Source: Actinomycetes bacterium (GTDB lineage Bacteria > Actinomycetota > Thermoleophilia > Gaiellales > Gaiellaceae). Taken from it: a stretch of DNA of 37,769 bases. Under the pieces are notes generated by a model. That model ran no database searches and was not told the DNA's origin. It saw only the letters and a program-made list of their open reading frames with translations. Shown piece after piece: positions 22,603 through 33,529 of this stretch. Numbering within the stretch: the first letter of the stretch is position 1; the number at the start of each line of letters is the position of its first letter. Both the position numbers and the translations under genes were made by a program. The DNA is taken from positions 1 through 37,769 of the forward strand of contig JAHEXT010000003.1 in the NCBI GenBank assembly GCA_023251945.1, given 5' to 3'.

Positions 22603-24390
22603 ATGCACCGGCTTCCGCTCCTCATCGCGTGCGTCCTCGCCGTTTCGCTCGCCCTCGGCGGATCAGCGGGGGCCGGCTCGGCGGAGCTTTCATGCGGCGT
22701 TCCCGAGGCGCAGCCCGTCTGGATCGACTTCGCGGACAGCTCGGTCGCCTTCTGGCGCGAGCGGTTCGCGCGGCCCGGCGTCGTCGTCGCCACGAACGGG
22801 CCGGAGCTCGCCGAAGAAGCGCGGGCCGCGGGCGCCGCGACCGTCCACTGGGACATGCATCTCCGCAGGCGGGTGGGCACTCCCCCGGTGCCGGCGGATC
22901 CGGGACTGATCGAGCAGCGCGCGGACTCTCTCTTCGACAACGCGGTGTCTGTGACGGGCTGCGCCCGGCCGCTGATCGCGCTCAACGAACTCTCGGGCGC
23001 ATGGTCGCCCACGCCCCTCACGGAGACGATCGAGCGGTACCGGGCGAACGTCCTCCGCTTCGTCTCCCGGCTCGCCGAGCGCGGAGGCCGCCCCGCCCTC
23101 CTGGTCGCGGGCAAGCCCTTCACCGGTGGCGACGCCGCAGCGTGGTGGAGATCGGTCGGCCAGATCTCGGATCTCGTCCTCGAGAACTACCCCGACGCGA
23201 ACGTCGTCTGGCGGCAGGGGCCGATCGACGGGTCGCGTCAGCTTCGAATGAGATATCGGCGCAGGGCCGCCGGGCTCCTCGCCGTCGGTGTCCCTCCGTC
23301 TCGGATCGGGCTCATGATCGGCTTTCAGACCGGGCTCGGAAGCGGAGGGCGCGAGGGCCTGAAGCCCCGCTCACGCTGGTTCGAGGTCGCGAAGCTCCAG
23401 GCGCTTGCCGCACGGCAGGTCGCGCGCGAGTTCAAGCTCGCCCACATCTGGTCCTGGGGGTGGGCGATGCGCAACGAGCGATCGAACGACCCCGACAAGA
23501 CGTTTGCCGCATGCGTGTGGCTGTGGGCGCGGGACGAGGGTCTCTGCGACGCACCCGGGCTCCTCGGCCGGGAATTCGACGCCGACCGGCGCGCCGGTCA
23601 GATCGATCTCCCGGCGGGCGTTCGCTGCGTCTACGGACGCAGTGAGATGACCGCTGCGAGCGTCGCTGGGCTCGCCAAGGTCACCGGTGACAGGGAGCTC
23701 GCGCTGACCGCGCTTGTGGCTCGCGCCATCGAGCGCGAGCGGACCCACGTTCGGGGCCACGAGACGCTTGCCGCGGAGCGGCGTATCGTGGCGGCACGCT
23801 TCGGCGGTAGCCAGGCGGCGTACGAGTCAGCGCTCGCGCAGGCTGGTGCGAGTATCTCCGTCGCGCGCGGGATCATCGGTGACGAGCTCCGCCGACATGA
23901 GATTCTGAGCCGGGATTCGACGACGCCCCCGTCGTCGGCGGACGTCGATCGCTTCCGGGCCACGTACGCGCAGGTGCTCGCTCGGCGCGTGATCGTCTCC
24001 CCGGCACCAAGCTGGCTCCCGGAGGGCAGCGGCGTTGTGCTGGCCACCTCCGCGCCGCCGTCGGTCTTCCGCTTGCCGACGGGCCGAGCCGCCACGGTAC
24101 GCACCGCGGAAGGCCGGTTCACGGTGCGCGCACTCGACGTTCCGGAAGCGCTCGGGGCTATCCAGGTCGCTCTCGCTCGACCCGCGATAGCCCGTGAGCT
24201 GGTCGCCGAGCGCGGCGCGGAGGCATATGCGGCTTGGACGCTCCAGAAGCAAAGGGGGGCGGAAAGCCGCCTCGTGTGCGAGCGCGACCGCCTGCCCGAG
24301 GCGGGTGTCGTGACGCTCTCGAGCTTCGTTCCGTTCCTCGCCCTCGATGAGGGCGAGGCGGCCGGCTGGGCGACGTCGCGGGTGCCGTAG
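22603..24390 (+). CDS. Secreted protein of unknown function
   Basis: I start at ATG 22603 because the longer track ORF translates the palindrome. The 595-residue product has a clear signal peptide (MHRLPLLIACVLAVSLALGG, cleavage near GSAGA). Residues about 35-330 alternate strands and helices (PVWIDFADSSVAFWRERF, PALLVAGKPFTGGDAAAWW, NVVWRQGPIDG, AHIWSWGWAMRNE) like a glycosidase-type barrel. Residues about 330-595 are helix-rich and contain FRATYAQVLARRV and ARPAIARELVAERGAEAYAAW, faintly like SurA/foldase chaperone regions. I cannot name a family. It separates rpoC from the str operon. Confidence 0.65.
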   Translation: MHRLPLLIACVLAVSLALGGSAGAGSAELSCGVPEAQPVWIDFADSSVAFWRERFARPGVVVATNGPELAEEARAAGAATVHWDMHLRRRVGTPPVPADPGLIEQRADSLFDNAVSVTGCARPLIALNELSGAWSPTPLTETIERYRANVLRFVSRLAERGGRPALLVAGKPFTGGDAAAWWRSVGQISDLVLENYPDANVVWRQGPIDGSRQLRMRYRRRAAGLLAVGVPPSRIGLMIGFQTGLGSGGREGLKPRSRWFEVAKLQALAARQVAREFKLAHIWSWGWAMRNERSNDPDKTFAACVWLWARDEGLCDAPGLLGREFDADRRAGQIDLPAGVRCVYGRSEMTAASVAGLAKVTGDRELALTALVARAIERERTHVRGHETLAAERRIVAARFGGSQAAYESALAQAGASISVARGIIGDELRRHEILSRDSTTPPSSADVDRFRATYAQVLARRVIVSPAPSWLPEGSGVVLATSAPPSVFRLPTGRAATVRTAEGRFTVRALDVPEALGAIQVALARPAIARELVAERGAEAYAAWTLQKQRGAESRLVCERDRLPEAGVVTLSSFVPFLALDEGEAAGWATSRVP

Positions 24391-24416
24391 AAGTCGGGCA
24401 TGCCTCGCCCCTACGG
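24385..24416. terminator. Shared hairpin spanning two convergent stop codons
   Basis: CCGTAG (24385-24390) pairs with CTACGG (24411-24416), with inner GGGC/GCCC. The arms contain the stop codons of the rightward secreted-protein gene and the leftward GGDEF gene. A bidirectional terminator is plausible, but there is no U-tract on either side. Confidence 0.35.
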
Positions 24417-25526
24417 CCAGTCGGCCTCGAGGCGGTCCTTGTCCGCGCGCTTCGCGCGGCTGACTGCCGCGGACGCGCGCGCGTCGAGTGACTCCCGGGT
24501 CTCGTTCGGGCGCCACTCGACGAGGCCGGCCGAGAACGTCATCCGGCCGACGTGCGTGAACGCGGTCCCGGCGACCTCGTCGCGGGCGCGGTCGTAGAAC
24601 TGGCGAGCCTCGTCACCAGCCGTTTCGGGGAGCAGGATCGCGAACTCGTCACCGCCACGACGACAGACGGTGTCGGTCGCGCGCGCGAGACGCGCGAGCA
24701 GGGCGGCGTACTCCTGGAGCACGAGGTCGCCGCCCGGGTAGTCGAAGCGCGCGTTGACCTCCTTGAAGTCGTCGAGATCGAGGAGGAGGAGAGAGAGAGG
24801 ACGGCCGGTACGGCGCGCACGGGCGACCTCTCGCTCGAGCTCGTCGTCGTATCCCCTCCGGTTGCGGACGCCCGTGAGCGCGTCGGTCACCGCGCGAAGC
24901 TCGGCCTCGGCATAGCGACGGGCGTTCCCGAGCCCGGGCGCGGCCTCGTCGACAAGCGCCTCGAGTGCCTGGGCGTGCTCGGGCCGGAACGCGCCCGAGG
25001 CCCGCGCGAACGCAGCCAAGGCGCCGGTCTCGCCACCGTCCTCGAGGATGGGGACGACGAGTGCGGAACGGAACAGCCCCGCGTCTCCCTCGGCCATGGG
25101 CGCGTAGCTCCACGCGAGCGTCAAGGCGCGGAACGGCCGCGCGTCGGGGGGGCCGAGCGCGGCCTCGAGCAGCGCCGCGCCGTCCTCGACTCCGAACGAC
25201 GCTGTCGCATGGAACTCCCCCGGGCCTCGGACGCGAACCGCGGCGGCCTGGGCATCCGTTCGCAGTGCCGCCTCCGCCACGAGGCGGTCGAGCAGCTCGC
25301 CGAGGTCGAGGGTCAGGCCGAGCTCGCCTATGCCCGTCGTGCGAGCGTCCTGCGAGCGCTCGACTGCGCGCTGGAGGTTCTCCGAGATCGCCTCCATGTG
25401 GTGGTCGAGCTGCCCGAGCACGGCCTCGAACCGGCGCTCGGACCGCGCGCCCGCCAACCGGACGGCGATCACCACCGCCGCCAGAATTGCCACCGCTGAA
25501 GCGGCGGCGACCACCGCAGTCACCAT
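24411..25526 (-). CDS. Membrane-anchored GAF-GGDEF diguanylate cyclase
   Basis: The 371-residue protein starts with one transmembrane helix (about 3-25), a coiled linker (30-60), a GAF-like sensor (about 75-205) and a C-terminal GGDEF domain. The active site GGDEF is at 291-295, with [12 protein letters not shown] before it. An inhibitory site RATD (282-285) lies five residues upstream of the motif, the right spacing for c-di-GMP product feedback. It should make c-di-GMP from two GTP in response to an unknown signal. It reads against the surrounding operons and diverges from rpsL. Confidence 0.9.
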   Translation of the reverse strand: MVTAVVAAASAVAILAAVVIAVRLAGARSERRFEAVLGQLDHHMEAISENLQRAVERSQDARTTGIGELGLTLDLGELLDRLVAEAALRTDAQAAAVRVRGPGEFHATASFGVEDGAALLEAALGPPDARPFRALTLAWSYAPMAEGDAGLFRSALVVPILEDGGETGALAAFARASGAFRPEHAQALEALVDEAAPGLGNARRYAEAELRAVTDALTGVRNRRGYDDELEREVARARRTGRPLSLLLLDLDDFKEVNARFDYPGGDLVLQEYAALLARLARATDTVCRRGGDEFAILLPETAGDEARQFYDRARDEVAGTAFTHVGRMTFSAGLVEWRPNETRESLDARASAAVSRAKRADKDRLEADWP

Positions 25527-25627
25527 CGCAAACCCAACACTCCCCTAGACCCTCACTGTATTCAGGGATACAGCTCTGCGCTACGGCCGTGGCGGCGGCT
25601 TCTTTGCTACCATCACGCCGCCCGGTT

Positions 25628-25668
25628 GGCGGGCGCGTTCGCCCGCCGGCCTTTCTGTGTGAAGAAAG
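25628..25668 (+). promoter_or_regulatory. Leader hairpins upstream of rpsL
   Basis: GGCGGGCG pairs with CGCCCGCC around CGTT (25628-25647), and CTTTCT pairs with AGAAAG (25651-25668). The first stem can also pair upstream with GCCGCCC, giving alternative folds. This leader of the str operon may be an attenuator; no U-tract follows the first stem. A -10-like TACCAT occurs at 25608-25613 without a clear -35. Confidence 0.4.
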
Positions 25669-25693
25669 CAAACGACCCGTCGTAGGAAGCAGC

Positions 25694-26062
25694 GTGCCCA
25701 CCGTCAACCAGCTCGTACGCAAGGGCCGGAAGGCCCCGGAGTCGAAGACGAAGACCCCGGCTCTCCGGGGAGCGCCGCAGAAGCGCGGCGTCTGCACGCG
25801 CGTGTACACGACAACGCCCAGGAAGCCGAACTCCGCGCTGCGTAAGGTCGCGCGCGTCCGTCTCACAAATGGGATGGAAGTCGGCGCATACATCCCCGGC
25901 GAGGGGCACAACCTCCAGGAGCACTCCGTCGTGCTCGTCCGCGGCGGCCGTACCGCCGACCTCCCGGGTTTTCGCTACCGGGTGGTCAGGGGCGGCCTCG
26001 ATGCGGCTGGGGTCTCGGAGCGCCGCCAGGGCCGCTCCAAGTACGGCGCGAAGAGGCAGTAG
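25694..26062 (+). CDS. rpsL: Ribosomal protein S12 with Arg43 and Ala88
   Basis: GTG 25694 (SD AGGAAG) gives 122 residues beginning [20 protein letters not shown]; the long track ORF is upstream read-through. S12 sits at the decoding centre. The loop [15 protein letters not shown] has Arg at position 43, where E. coli and Mycobacterium have Lys, and GGRTADLPG has Ala at 88 where they have Lys. These are the two positions at which substitutions give streptomycin resistance. Asp89 and Pro91 are kept. First gene of the str operon, 12 bases before rpsG. Confidence 0.97.
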   Translation: MPTVNQLVRKGRKAPESKTKTPALRGAPQKRGVCTRVYTTTPRKPNSALRKVARVRLTNGMEVGAYIPGEGHNLQEHSVVLVRGGRTADLPGFRYRVVRGGLDAAGVSERRQGRSKYGAKRQ

Positions 26063-26074
26063 GGGAAGCAGAGA

Positions 26075-26545
26075 GTGCCGCGCCGCGCCGAAGTCCAGCC
26101 TCGCACGCCCGAGCCCGACGCCGTCCACGGCTCGGTTCTCGTCGCGCAGCTCGTCAACCGGATGATGCTGAACGGGAAGAAGTCGGTTGCGGAGCAGATC
26201 GTCTTCGATGCGCTCGCAATCGCGTCCGAGAAGACCGGCAAGCCGGAGCTCGAGGTGCTCGAGCAGGCGGTGAAGAGCGTGACCCCGGTGCTCGAGGTCC
26301 GCTCGCGCAGGGTCGGCGGCGCCAATTACCAGGTTCCCGTCGAGGTGCCGCAGCGCCGCGCCCGCACGCTCGCTCTCCGCTGGCTGGTGCAGAACGCGCG
26401 TGACCGGCGTGAGAAGGGCATGCCGCAGAAGCTCGCGGCCGAGCTCGTGGACGCCCTCAACCAGCAGGGTGGCGCGTACAAGAAGAAGGATGACATCTAC
26501 CGGATGGCGCAGGCCAACAAAGCCTTCGCCCACTATCGCTGGTAG
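26075..26545 (+). CDS. rpsG: Ribosomal protein S7
   Basis: GTG start ([15 protein letters not shown]). The 156-residue protein contains the S7 signature ([21 protein letters not shown], then [16 protein letters not shown]) and ends with the C-terminal [13 protein letters not shown]. It nucleates assembly of the 30S head. In E. coli S7 represses the str operon by binding the rpsL-rpsG spacer; here that spacer is only 12 bases, so that mechanism is unlikely in the same form. Confidence 0.97.
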   Translation: MPRRAEVQPRTPEPDAVHGSVLVAQLVNRMMLNGKKSVAEQIVFDALAIASEKTGKPELEVLEQAVKSVTPVLEVRSRRVGGANYQVPVEVPQRRARTLALRWLVQNARDRREKGMPQKLAAELVDALNQQGGAYKKKDDIYRMAQANKAFAHYRW

Positions 26546-26553
26546 CCGGAGCG

Positions 26554-28647
26554 ATGACGACAGTTGCCACACCGGTTGCGCTGGACCGCGTCCGGAACAT
26601 CGGGATCATGGCCCATATCGATGCGGGCAAGACGACGACGACCGAGCGGATCCTCTTCTACACCGGGCGCACCCACAAGATGGGCGAGGTCCACGAGGGC
26701 GCGGCGACTATGGACTGGATGGCGCAGGAGCAGGAGCGCGGAATCACGATCACGTCGGCCGCGACGACGGCGTTCTGGCGCGAATATCGGATCAACATTA
26801 TCGATACGCCCGGGCACGTGGACTTTACCATGGAGGTCGAGCGCAGCCTGCGCGTCCTCGACGGCGCGGTTGCCGTGTTCGACTCGGTCGCGGGCGTCCA
26901 GCCGCAGTCGGAGACGGTCTGGCGGCAGGCAGACCGCTATCGCGTTCCCCGCATCGCGTTCATCAACAAGATGGACCGAACCGGCGCGGACTTCGATGCG
27001 GCGGTGCAGTCGATGCGCGACCGGCTCGGCGCAACACCCGTCCCGATCCACGTCCCGATCGGCCACGAGGACGACTTCTCGGGGCTCGTCGACCTCGTCG
27101 AGATGAAGGCCGTCACCTACACGAACCCGCTCGGCACGGAGTTCGCGGTCGGCGAGATCCCGGCCAGGCTCGGGGCGAAGGCGCAGGAGGGCCACCACAG
27201 CCTCATCGACGCGATCGCCGAGTTCGACGACGAACTCATGGAGACGTATCTCGAGGACGAGAGCGCGGTCACGCCGGAGATGATCCGGCGGGCGCTTCGC
27301 ACGGGTACGCTCGCCGGTCGGATCACGCCCGTTCTCGCGGGCTCGGCGTTCAAGAACAAGGGGGTGCAGCCGCTCCTGGACGCCGTCGTCGACTACCTGC
27401 CGAGCCCCGTGGACGTCCCGCCGGTCCGGGGCATCGACCCGAAGAGCGCGGGAGAGGCGACGCGCGAGGCGACGCCGGACTCACCCTTCTCGGCGCTCGC
27501 GTTCAAGGTCATGACCGACCCGTACGTCGGCAAGCTCACGTACTTCCGCGTGTACTCGGGCCAGGTCAAGGCCGGGGACCGCGTCCTCAACGCGACGAAC
27601 GGGAAGACGGAGCGGATCGGCCGCATCCTCCAGATGCACGCGAACCACCGCGAGGAGCGGGAGGAGATCGGAGCGGGCGAGATCGCTGCGGCTGTGGGGC
27701 TCAAGTTCACGACGACCGGCGACACCCTCGCCGTCGACTCGGCCCCGATCGTGCTCGAGTCGATGGCGTTTCCGGACCCAGTCATCTCGGTGGCGATCGA
27801 GCCGAAGACGAAGGGAGACCAGGACAAGCTCGGCCAGGCACTACAGCGGCTCACGGAGGAGGACCCGACGTTCCGCGTCTCCACGGACGAGGAGACGGGC
27901 CAGACGATCATCGCCGGCATGGGCGAGCTCCACCTCGAGATCATCGTCGACCGCCTTCTGCGCGAGTTCCGGGTCGAGGGGAACGTCGGCCGCCCGCAGG
28001 TCGCCTACCGGGAGACCATCGGCCGGCCGGTCGAGAAGGTCCAGGGGAGGTTCGTCCGGCAGACGGGCGGCTCGGGCCAGTACGGGGACGTGGTCCTCAA
28101 CCTTCTCCCGCAGCAGCCGGGCGGGGGCTACGAGTTCGTGGACAGGATCGTCGGCGGGAAGATCCCCAAGGAGTACATCCCGGCGACCGACGCGGGCATC
28201 CAGGAGGCGATGAGCGCGGGCATCCTCGCCGGGTACCCGGTCGTGGACGTCAAGGTCGAGCTCGTCGACGGGTCGTACCATGACGTCGACTCGAGCGAGC
28301 GGGCCTTCAAGATCGCCGGCTCGATCGCGTTCAAGGAGGCGATGAAGCGAGCGAAGCCGAAGCTGCTCGAGCCGGTCATGGCGGTCGAGGTCGTCACGCC
28401 GGAGGAGTACTTGGGTGACGTGATTGGTAACCTGAACGGGCGTCGCGGCCGGGTCGAACACCTCGAGCCGGTCGGCGGGTCGCAGTCGATCCGCGCGAGC
28501 GTTCCGCTCGCGGAGATGTTCGGCTACGCGACCGATCTGCGCTCCATGACGCAGGGCCGCGCGACGTTCACGATGCAGTTCAACCGCTACGAGGAAGTTC
28601 CGGCCGCGATCGCCGAGGCGCTCGTGGTCGGCGACAAGACAGCGTAA
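26554..28647 (+). CDS. fusA: Elongation factor G
   Basis: The 697-residue GTPase has G1 AHIDAGKT (20-27), DTPGHVDF (G3) and NKMD (G4), then domains II to V ending in the ribosome-contacting C-terminus. EF-G drives translocation and, with RRF, ribosome recycling. Start ATG eight bases after the rpsG stop. Full length and no unusual insertions. Confidence 0.98.
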   Translation: MTTVATPVALDRVRNIGIMAHIDAGKTTTTERILFYTGRTHKMGEVHEGAATMDWMAQEQERGITITSAATTAFWREYRINIIDTPGHVDFTMEVERSLRVLDGAVAVFDSVAGVQPQSETVWRQADRYRVPRIAFINKMDRTGADFDAAVQSMRDRLGATPVPIHVPIGHEDDFSGLVDLVEMKAVTYTNPLGTEFAVGEIPARLGAKAQEGHHSLIDAIAEFDDELMETYLEDESAVTPEMIRRALRTGTLAGRITPVLAGSAFKNKGVQPLLDAVVDYLPSPVDVPPVRGIDPKSAGEATREATPDSPFSALAFKVMTDPYVGKLTYFRVYSGQVKAGDRVLNATNGKTERIGRILQMHANHREEREEIGAGEIAAAVGLKFTTTGDTLAVDSAPIVLESMAFPDPVISVAIEPKTKGDQDKLGQALQRLTEEDPTFRVSTDEETGQTIIAGMGELHLEIIVDRLLREFRVEGNVGRPQVAYRETIGRPVEKVQGRFVRQTGGSGQYGDVVLNLLPQQPGGGYEFVDRIVGGKIPKEYIPATDAGIQEAMSAGILAGYPVVDVKVELVDGSYHDVDSSERAFKIAGSIAFKEAMKRAKPKLLEPVMAVEVVTPEEYLGDVIGNLNGRRGRVEHLEPVGGSQSIRASVPLAEMFGYATDLRSMTQGRATFTMQFNRYEEVPAAIAEALVVGDKTA

Positions 28648-28664
28648 ACCGGAGGGCATACCCC

Positions 28665-29854
<1,190 letters not shown>

Positions 29855-29855
<1 letters not shown>

Positions 29856-29875
29856 GGCAGAGGCATGCCTCGCCC
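29855..29875 (+). repeat. Hairpin after tuf containing a shared 16-nt motif
   Basis: GGGC-A-GAGG, loop CATG, CCTC-GCCC forms an eight-pair stem with one bulge. The sequence GGCATGCCTCGCCCCT recurs exactly after the secreted-protein gene (24398-24413). It may be a weak terminator or mRNA-stability element; no U-tract. Confidence 0.4.
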
Positions 29876-29894
29876 CTCATCCACGTAACAGACC

Positions 29895-30203
29895 ATGCCG
29901 CAACAGAAGATCCGAATCCGACTGAAGGGCTACGACCACCAGCAGGTGGACCGCTCCGCGTCCCAGATCGTGGAGACGGCGCAGCGCACCGGCGCAACTA
30001 TCACGGGGCCGGTTCCTCTGCCCACGGAGCGAAACGTCTACTGCGTGATCCGCAGCCCGTTCAAGGACAAGGACTCGCGGGAGCACTTCGAGGTGCGCAC
30101 GCACAAGCGGCTGATCGACATCCACAGCCCGACCCCGAAGACGGTCGACTCGCTCATGCGGCTCGACCTCCCGGCGGGCGTCGACATCGAGATCAAGCTG
30201 TGA
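29895..30203 (+). CDS. rpsJ: Ribosomal protein S10
   Basis: The 102-residue protein ([19 protein letters not shown]) has normal length and the S10 core [20 protein letters not shown]. Besides its 30S role it is the NusE partner of NusG. No strong SD is visible before the ATG (CCACGTAACAGACC), which is unusual for the first gene of the S10 block. The stop overlaps rplC (TGATG). Confidence 0.97.
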   Translation: MPQQKIRIRLKGYDHQQVDRSASQIVETAQRTGATITGPVPLPTERNVYCVIRSPFKDKDSREHFEVRTHKRLIDIHSPTPKTVDSLMRLDLPAGVDIEIKL

Positions 30204-30820
30204 TGGCCAAGGGCATCCTCGGACGCAAGCTCGGCATGAGCCAGGTCTTCGACCCGGAGACGGGGACGATGACCGTCGTCACCGTGATCGAGGCGGGACC
30301 CTGTCCCGTCGTCCAGGTGAAGACGGTCGACACGGACGGCTACGACGCCGTCCAGCTCGCGTTCGAGCCCGTCGCCGAACGGAAGCTCTCGAAGCCGGAG
30401 GTCGGCCATCTTCGCAAGGCGGGCGTTGGACCTCACCGGCACCTCGTCGAGGTGCGCGGCGAGAGCGGCCTCTCGGTCGGCGAGACGGTCACCGTCGAGG
30501 CGTTTGCGCCTGGCGACCGGGTGAGGGTGTCCGGGATCTCGGTCGGCAAGGGCTTCCAGGGAACGATCAAGCGGCACGGATTCACGCGCGGGCCGGTCTC
30601 GCACGGCTCGCACAACATCCGCAAGCCGGGATCCATCGGCGCGTCGGCGACACCGTCGCGCGTCTTCAAGGGGATGCGGATGGCCGGCCGCATGGGCGGC
30701 ACTCGCCGCACCCAACCGGGGCTCGTCGTGCACGAGGTCGATACCGACCGCAATCTCCTCCTCGTGAAGGGCTCGGTCCCCGGCCCGGCGAGTGGGATCG
30801 TGGAGATCAGGGGGGCCTGA
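30203..30820 (+). CDS. rplC: Ribosomal protein L3
   Basis: ATG 30203 gives 205 residues starting [17 protein letters not shown]; the longer track ORF is a tuf/rpsJ shadow. The conserved [24 protein letters not shown] loop, which reaches toward the peptidyl transferase centre, is present. Early assembly protein of the 50S subunit. Confidence 0.97.
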   Translation: MAKGILGRKLGMSQVFDPETGTMTVVTVIEAGPCPVVQVKTVDTDGYDAVQLAFEPVAERKLSKPEVGHLRKAGVGPHRHLVEVRGESGLSVGETVTVEAFAPGDRVRVSGISVGKGFQGTIKRHGFTRGPVSHGSHNIRKPGSIGASATPSRVFKGMRMAGRMGGTRRTQPGLVVHEVDTDRNLLLVKGSVPGPASGIVEIRGA

Positions 30821-30824
30821 GCAA

Positions 30825-31481
30825 GTGGTCGCTTCGACAGCACCGAAGGTGCCCGTTCTGGGCGGATCGGAGGCCAAGGAGGTCTCGCTCGAGGCCGCAG
30901 TCTTCGCGGCCGAGCTCAAGCCACATCTCGTTCACGAGACGGTCCGGGCGGAGCTGAACGCCGCCCGCGCCGGCACGCGCGGCGGGAAGAGCCGGGGCCT
31001 CGTCGCCGGCGGACGCTCCAAGCCGTGGCGCCAGAAGGGCACCGGCCGTGCTCGCCAGGGGACGACGCGCGCGCCCCACTGGACCGGGGGCGGCATGGCC
31101 TTCCCGCCGGGGATGCGCAACTTCGACGTGAAGGTCAACCGCAAGGCGCGCCGAGCGGCGTTGCGCGGCGCCCTGTCGAACCACGTCGCGAACGGCACCC
31201 TCGCTCTGCTCGACGGGTCGCAGTTCGAGAGCCCATCCACCAGGCAGGCCGGGGCGCTGCTGGACGGCTGGGACGCGACGCGTCCAACCCTGGTCGTTAC
31301 GACGGAGGACGAAGAGGCACTCGTCAAGTCGTTCCGCAACTTGGAGAAGGTGCTCGTGACGGTGCCTGCCGAGCTGGAGGTCGCTACCGTTGTCTGGGCC
31401 CGCTCCGTACTCGTGAGCGAGGCGGCGCTGCCGTCGGTGCTCGCGCGTGCAGGCGCCGAGAGGGAGGAGGGAGACCAGTGA
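30825..31481 (+). CDS. rplD: Ribosomal protein L4
   Basis: I start at GTG 30825, preceded by GGGGGG, four bases after the rplC stop. The 218-residue protein has the L4 exit-tunnel loop [30 protein letters not shown]4 lines the peptide tunnel. In E. coli it represses the S10 operon; the leader needed for that is not evident here. A structured element A copy follows the stop. Confidence 0.95.
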   Translation: MVASTAPKVPVLGGSEAKEVSLEAAVFAAELKPHLVHETVRAELNAARAGTRGGKSRGLVAGGRSKPWRQKGTGRARQGTTRAPHWTGGGMAFPPGMRNFDVKVNRKARRAALRGALSNHVANGTLALLDGSQFESPSTRQAGALLDGWDATRPTLVVTTEDEEALVKSFRNLEKVLVTVPAELEVATVVWARSVLVSEAALPSVLARAGAEREEGDQ

Positions 31482-31616
31482 GCAACGCTCACCTTCGGTT
31501 CGCGTTCGCGGAGGAAACAACGTTTCCCCCGCGTGCCCCCTTCTTCTTGAGAGCGTGGGGAACCTCCCGGTTCCCCACACCCCTCCACGCTCATCGACCG
31601 GAGGCCGGCCGATGAG
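31479..31616 (+). repeat. Element A copy 2: structured rplD/rplW junction element
   Basis: Again exactly 138 nt, from the rplD stop codon to just past the rplW start codon. Relative to copy 1 the stems change in pairs: H0 C-G to A-T and G-C to A-T, H1 T-A to C-G, H3 A-T to C-G. One mismatch (A-C) arises in H1 and one in H3. H2 is nearly identical (one difference). H3 has GGAGG at its loop and the rplW ATG in its 3' arm. Confidence 0.85.
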
Positions 31617-31908
31617 TCTTCACCCCAATCAGGTCTTGCTTGCCCCCGTCGTCTCGGAGAAGAGCTACTCGCTCATCACGGACCGCAAGTACACGTTCAA
31701 GGTGCACGAGGATGCGCACAAGACCCAGGTCCGGCAGGCCGTCGAGGAGCTCTTCGACGTCGAGGTCCAGAGCGTGAACATCCTCAAGGTTCAGCCGAAG
31801 CCGAAGCGGCGCGGGCTCACGCGTGGTCGCCGGCCCGGCTGGAAGAAGGCGATCGTCCAGCTCAAAGAGGGTCACGAGATCGAGATCTTCGAGGGGGCGT
31901 CCGTCTGA
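31612..31908 (+). CDS. rplW: Ribosomal protein L23
   Basis: ATG 31612 gives 98 residues ([21 protein letters not shown]) with the L23 fold core [24 protein letters not shown]23 sits at the tunnel exit and docks trigger factor and SRP. Start codon and SD lie in hairpin H3 of element A. The stop overlaps the rplB start (TGATG). Confidence 0.96.
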   Translation: MSLHPNQVLLAPVVSEKSYSLITDRKYTFKVHEDAHKTQVRQAVEELFDVEVQSVNILKVQPKPKRRGLTRGRRPGWKKAIVQLKEGHEIEIFEGASV

Positions 31909-32753
31909 TGGCACTGAAGAAGTACAAGCCGACGAGTCCGGGGCGCCGCTTCATGGCCGTGTCGGGGTTCGAGGAGATCACGAAGTCCGAGCCCGAGAAG
32001 TCGCTCCTCGAGCCCGTCAAGAAGAGGGGCGGTCGCAACAATCGCGGCCGGATCACGACACGCCACCAGGGCGGAGGCCACAAGCGCCGCTACCGCACGA
32101 TCGACTTCAAGAGGACGAAGGACGGCGTGCCGGCGAAGGTAGCGGCGATCGAGTACGACCCGAACCGGTCGGCGCGCATCGCGCTCCTCCACTACGCCGA
32201 CGGCGCGAAGTCGTACATCCTCGCGCCCGCACGGCTGCGTGTCGGCGCGGTCGTCGAATCCGGTCCCGACGCGGATATCAAGCCCGGCAACGCGCTCCCG
32301 CTCGCGAACATCCCCACGGGAACGCTCGTGCACTCGGTCGAGCTCAAGCCCGGCCAGGGCGGTCGAATGGCGCGCTCTGCAGGCTCATCCGTTCAGCTTG
32401 TCGCGAAGGACGGTGACCACGGCGTGCTGCGGCTGCCCTCGGGCGAGCTGCGCCGCGTGCTTCTCGCGTGCCGGGCGACGGTCGGCCAGGTGGGGAACTC
32501 CGACCACGCGAACCAGGCGAGCGGCAAGGCCGGCCGGAGCCGCTGGCTCGGTAAGCGGCCGACGGTGCGCGGCTCGGCAATGAACCCCGTCGACCACCCG
32601 CACGGCGGTGGAGAGGGCAAGTCGAAAGGCGGCCGTCACCCCGTCACCCCGTGGGGCGTGCCGACGCTCGGCAAGCGCACGCGCCGCAAGCACAAGGAGT
32701 CCGACAGGCTGATCGTCCGCGGCCGACGCCGTGGCAAGGAAAGGAAGCGGTAG
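31908..32753 (+). CDS. rplB: Ribosomal protein L2
   Basis: The 281-residue protein has the full L2 layout including [18 protein letters not shown] and the conserved [19 protein letters not shown] loop with the essential His near the peptidyl transferase centre. Overlaps rplW by one base; rpsS follows without a gap. Confidence 0.97.
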   Translation: MALKKYKPTSPGRRFMAVSGFEEITKSEPEKSLLEPVKKRGGRNNRGRITTRHQGGGHKRRYRTIDFKRTKDGVPAKVAAIEYDPNRSARIALLHYADGAKSYILAPARLRVGAVVESGPDADIKPGNALPLANIPTGTLVHSVELKPGQGGRMARSAGSSVQLVAKDGDHGVLRLPSGELRRVLLACRATVGQVGNSDHANQASGKAGRSRWLGKRPTVRGSAMNPVDHPHGGGEGKSKGGRHPVTPWGVPTLGKRTRRKHKESDRLIVRGRRRGKERKR

Positions 32754-33041
32754 GTGTCGAGGTCTTCCAAGAAGGGCCCGTTCGTCCAGGACCGGCTTCT
32801 GAGCCGGATCGAGGCCATGAACGCCTCCGGGGAGAAGCGGATGATCCGCACCTGGTCGCGGGCCTCCACGATCTTCCCCGAGATGGTCGGGCACACGATC
32901 GCGGTCCACGACGGCCGCAAGCATGTGCCCGTCTTCGTGACCGAGCAGATGGTCGGGCACAAGCTGGGTGAGTTCGCGCCCACGCGGACCTTCCGCGCGC
33001 ATTCCGGCGACCGGCAGACCCAGGTGAAGAGGCGCGCGTGA
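32754..33041 (+). CDS. rpsS: Ribosomal protein S19
   Basis: GTG start immediately after the rplB stop; the SD AGGAAG lies within the end of rplB. The 95 residues ([18 protein letters not shown], then [32 protein letters not shown]) are standard S19, a 30S head protein next to S13. Confidence 0.97.
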   Translation: MSRSSKKGPFVQDRLLSRIEAMNASGEKRMIRTWSRASTIFPEMVGHTIAVHDGRKHVPVFVTEQMVGHKLGEFAPTRTFRAHSGDRQTQVKRRA

Positions 33042-33529
33042 ACGCCGTGGCGACCGACGACCGCATGAGGGTGCGCGCGCAGGCGAAGTGGGTGCGCATG
33101 TCCGCGCGCAAGGCGCGGATCGTGCTCGATCACATTCGAGGCAGGACCGTGCCGGAGGCGCGCACCATCCTCGCCTTCACGCAGCGCGCCGCCGCGATCG
33201 ACATCGAGAAGGTGCTCCGGTCCGCGGTCGCGAACGCCGAGGCGAACCACGGCCTCGACGGCGACGACCTCGTCGTGGAGGCAGCGTATGCGGACGAGGG
33301 CCCGACGCTGAAGCGCTGGAAGCCGCGCGCCCGCGGTCGGGTGAACAGGATCCGCAAGCGAACCTGTCACGTGACCCTCGTGCTCGCCGAAGTACCGCAG
33401 CCGACGTCGAGGCCGCGGCGAAGGGCCAAGAGCGAGGCGGCCGTTGAGGAAACGCGTCCGGAAGAGACAACCGTCGCCTCGGAGCCGAAGGCTTCGCGGC
33501 GACGTAAGAAGGAAGGAGTAGCCGCGTAA
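33038..33529 (+). CDS. rplV: Ribosomal protein L22 with charged C-terminal tail
   Basis: GTG start overlapping the rpsS stop (GTGA). The first about 120 residues are L22 ([22 protein letters not shown], later [21 protein letters not shown]), including the tunnel hairpin. About 40 extra residues ([16 protein letters not shown] then [13 protein letters not shown]) form a mixed-charge tail. Ends overlapping rpsC. Confidence 0.96.
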   Translation: MNAVATDDRMRVRAQAKWVRMSARKARIVLDHIRGRTVPEARTILAFTQRAAAIDIEKVLRSAVANAEANHGLDGDDLVVEAAYADEGPTLKRWKPRARGRVNRIRKRTCHVTLVLAEVPQPTSRPRRRAKSEAAVEETRPEETTVASEPKASRRRKKEGVAA

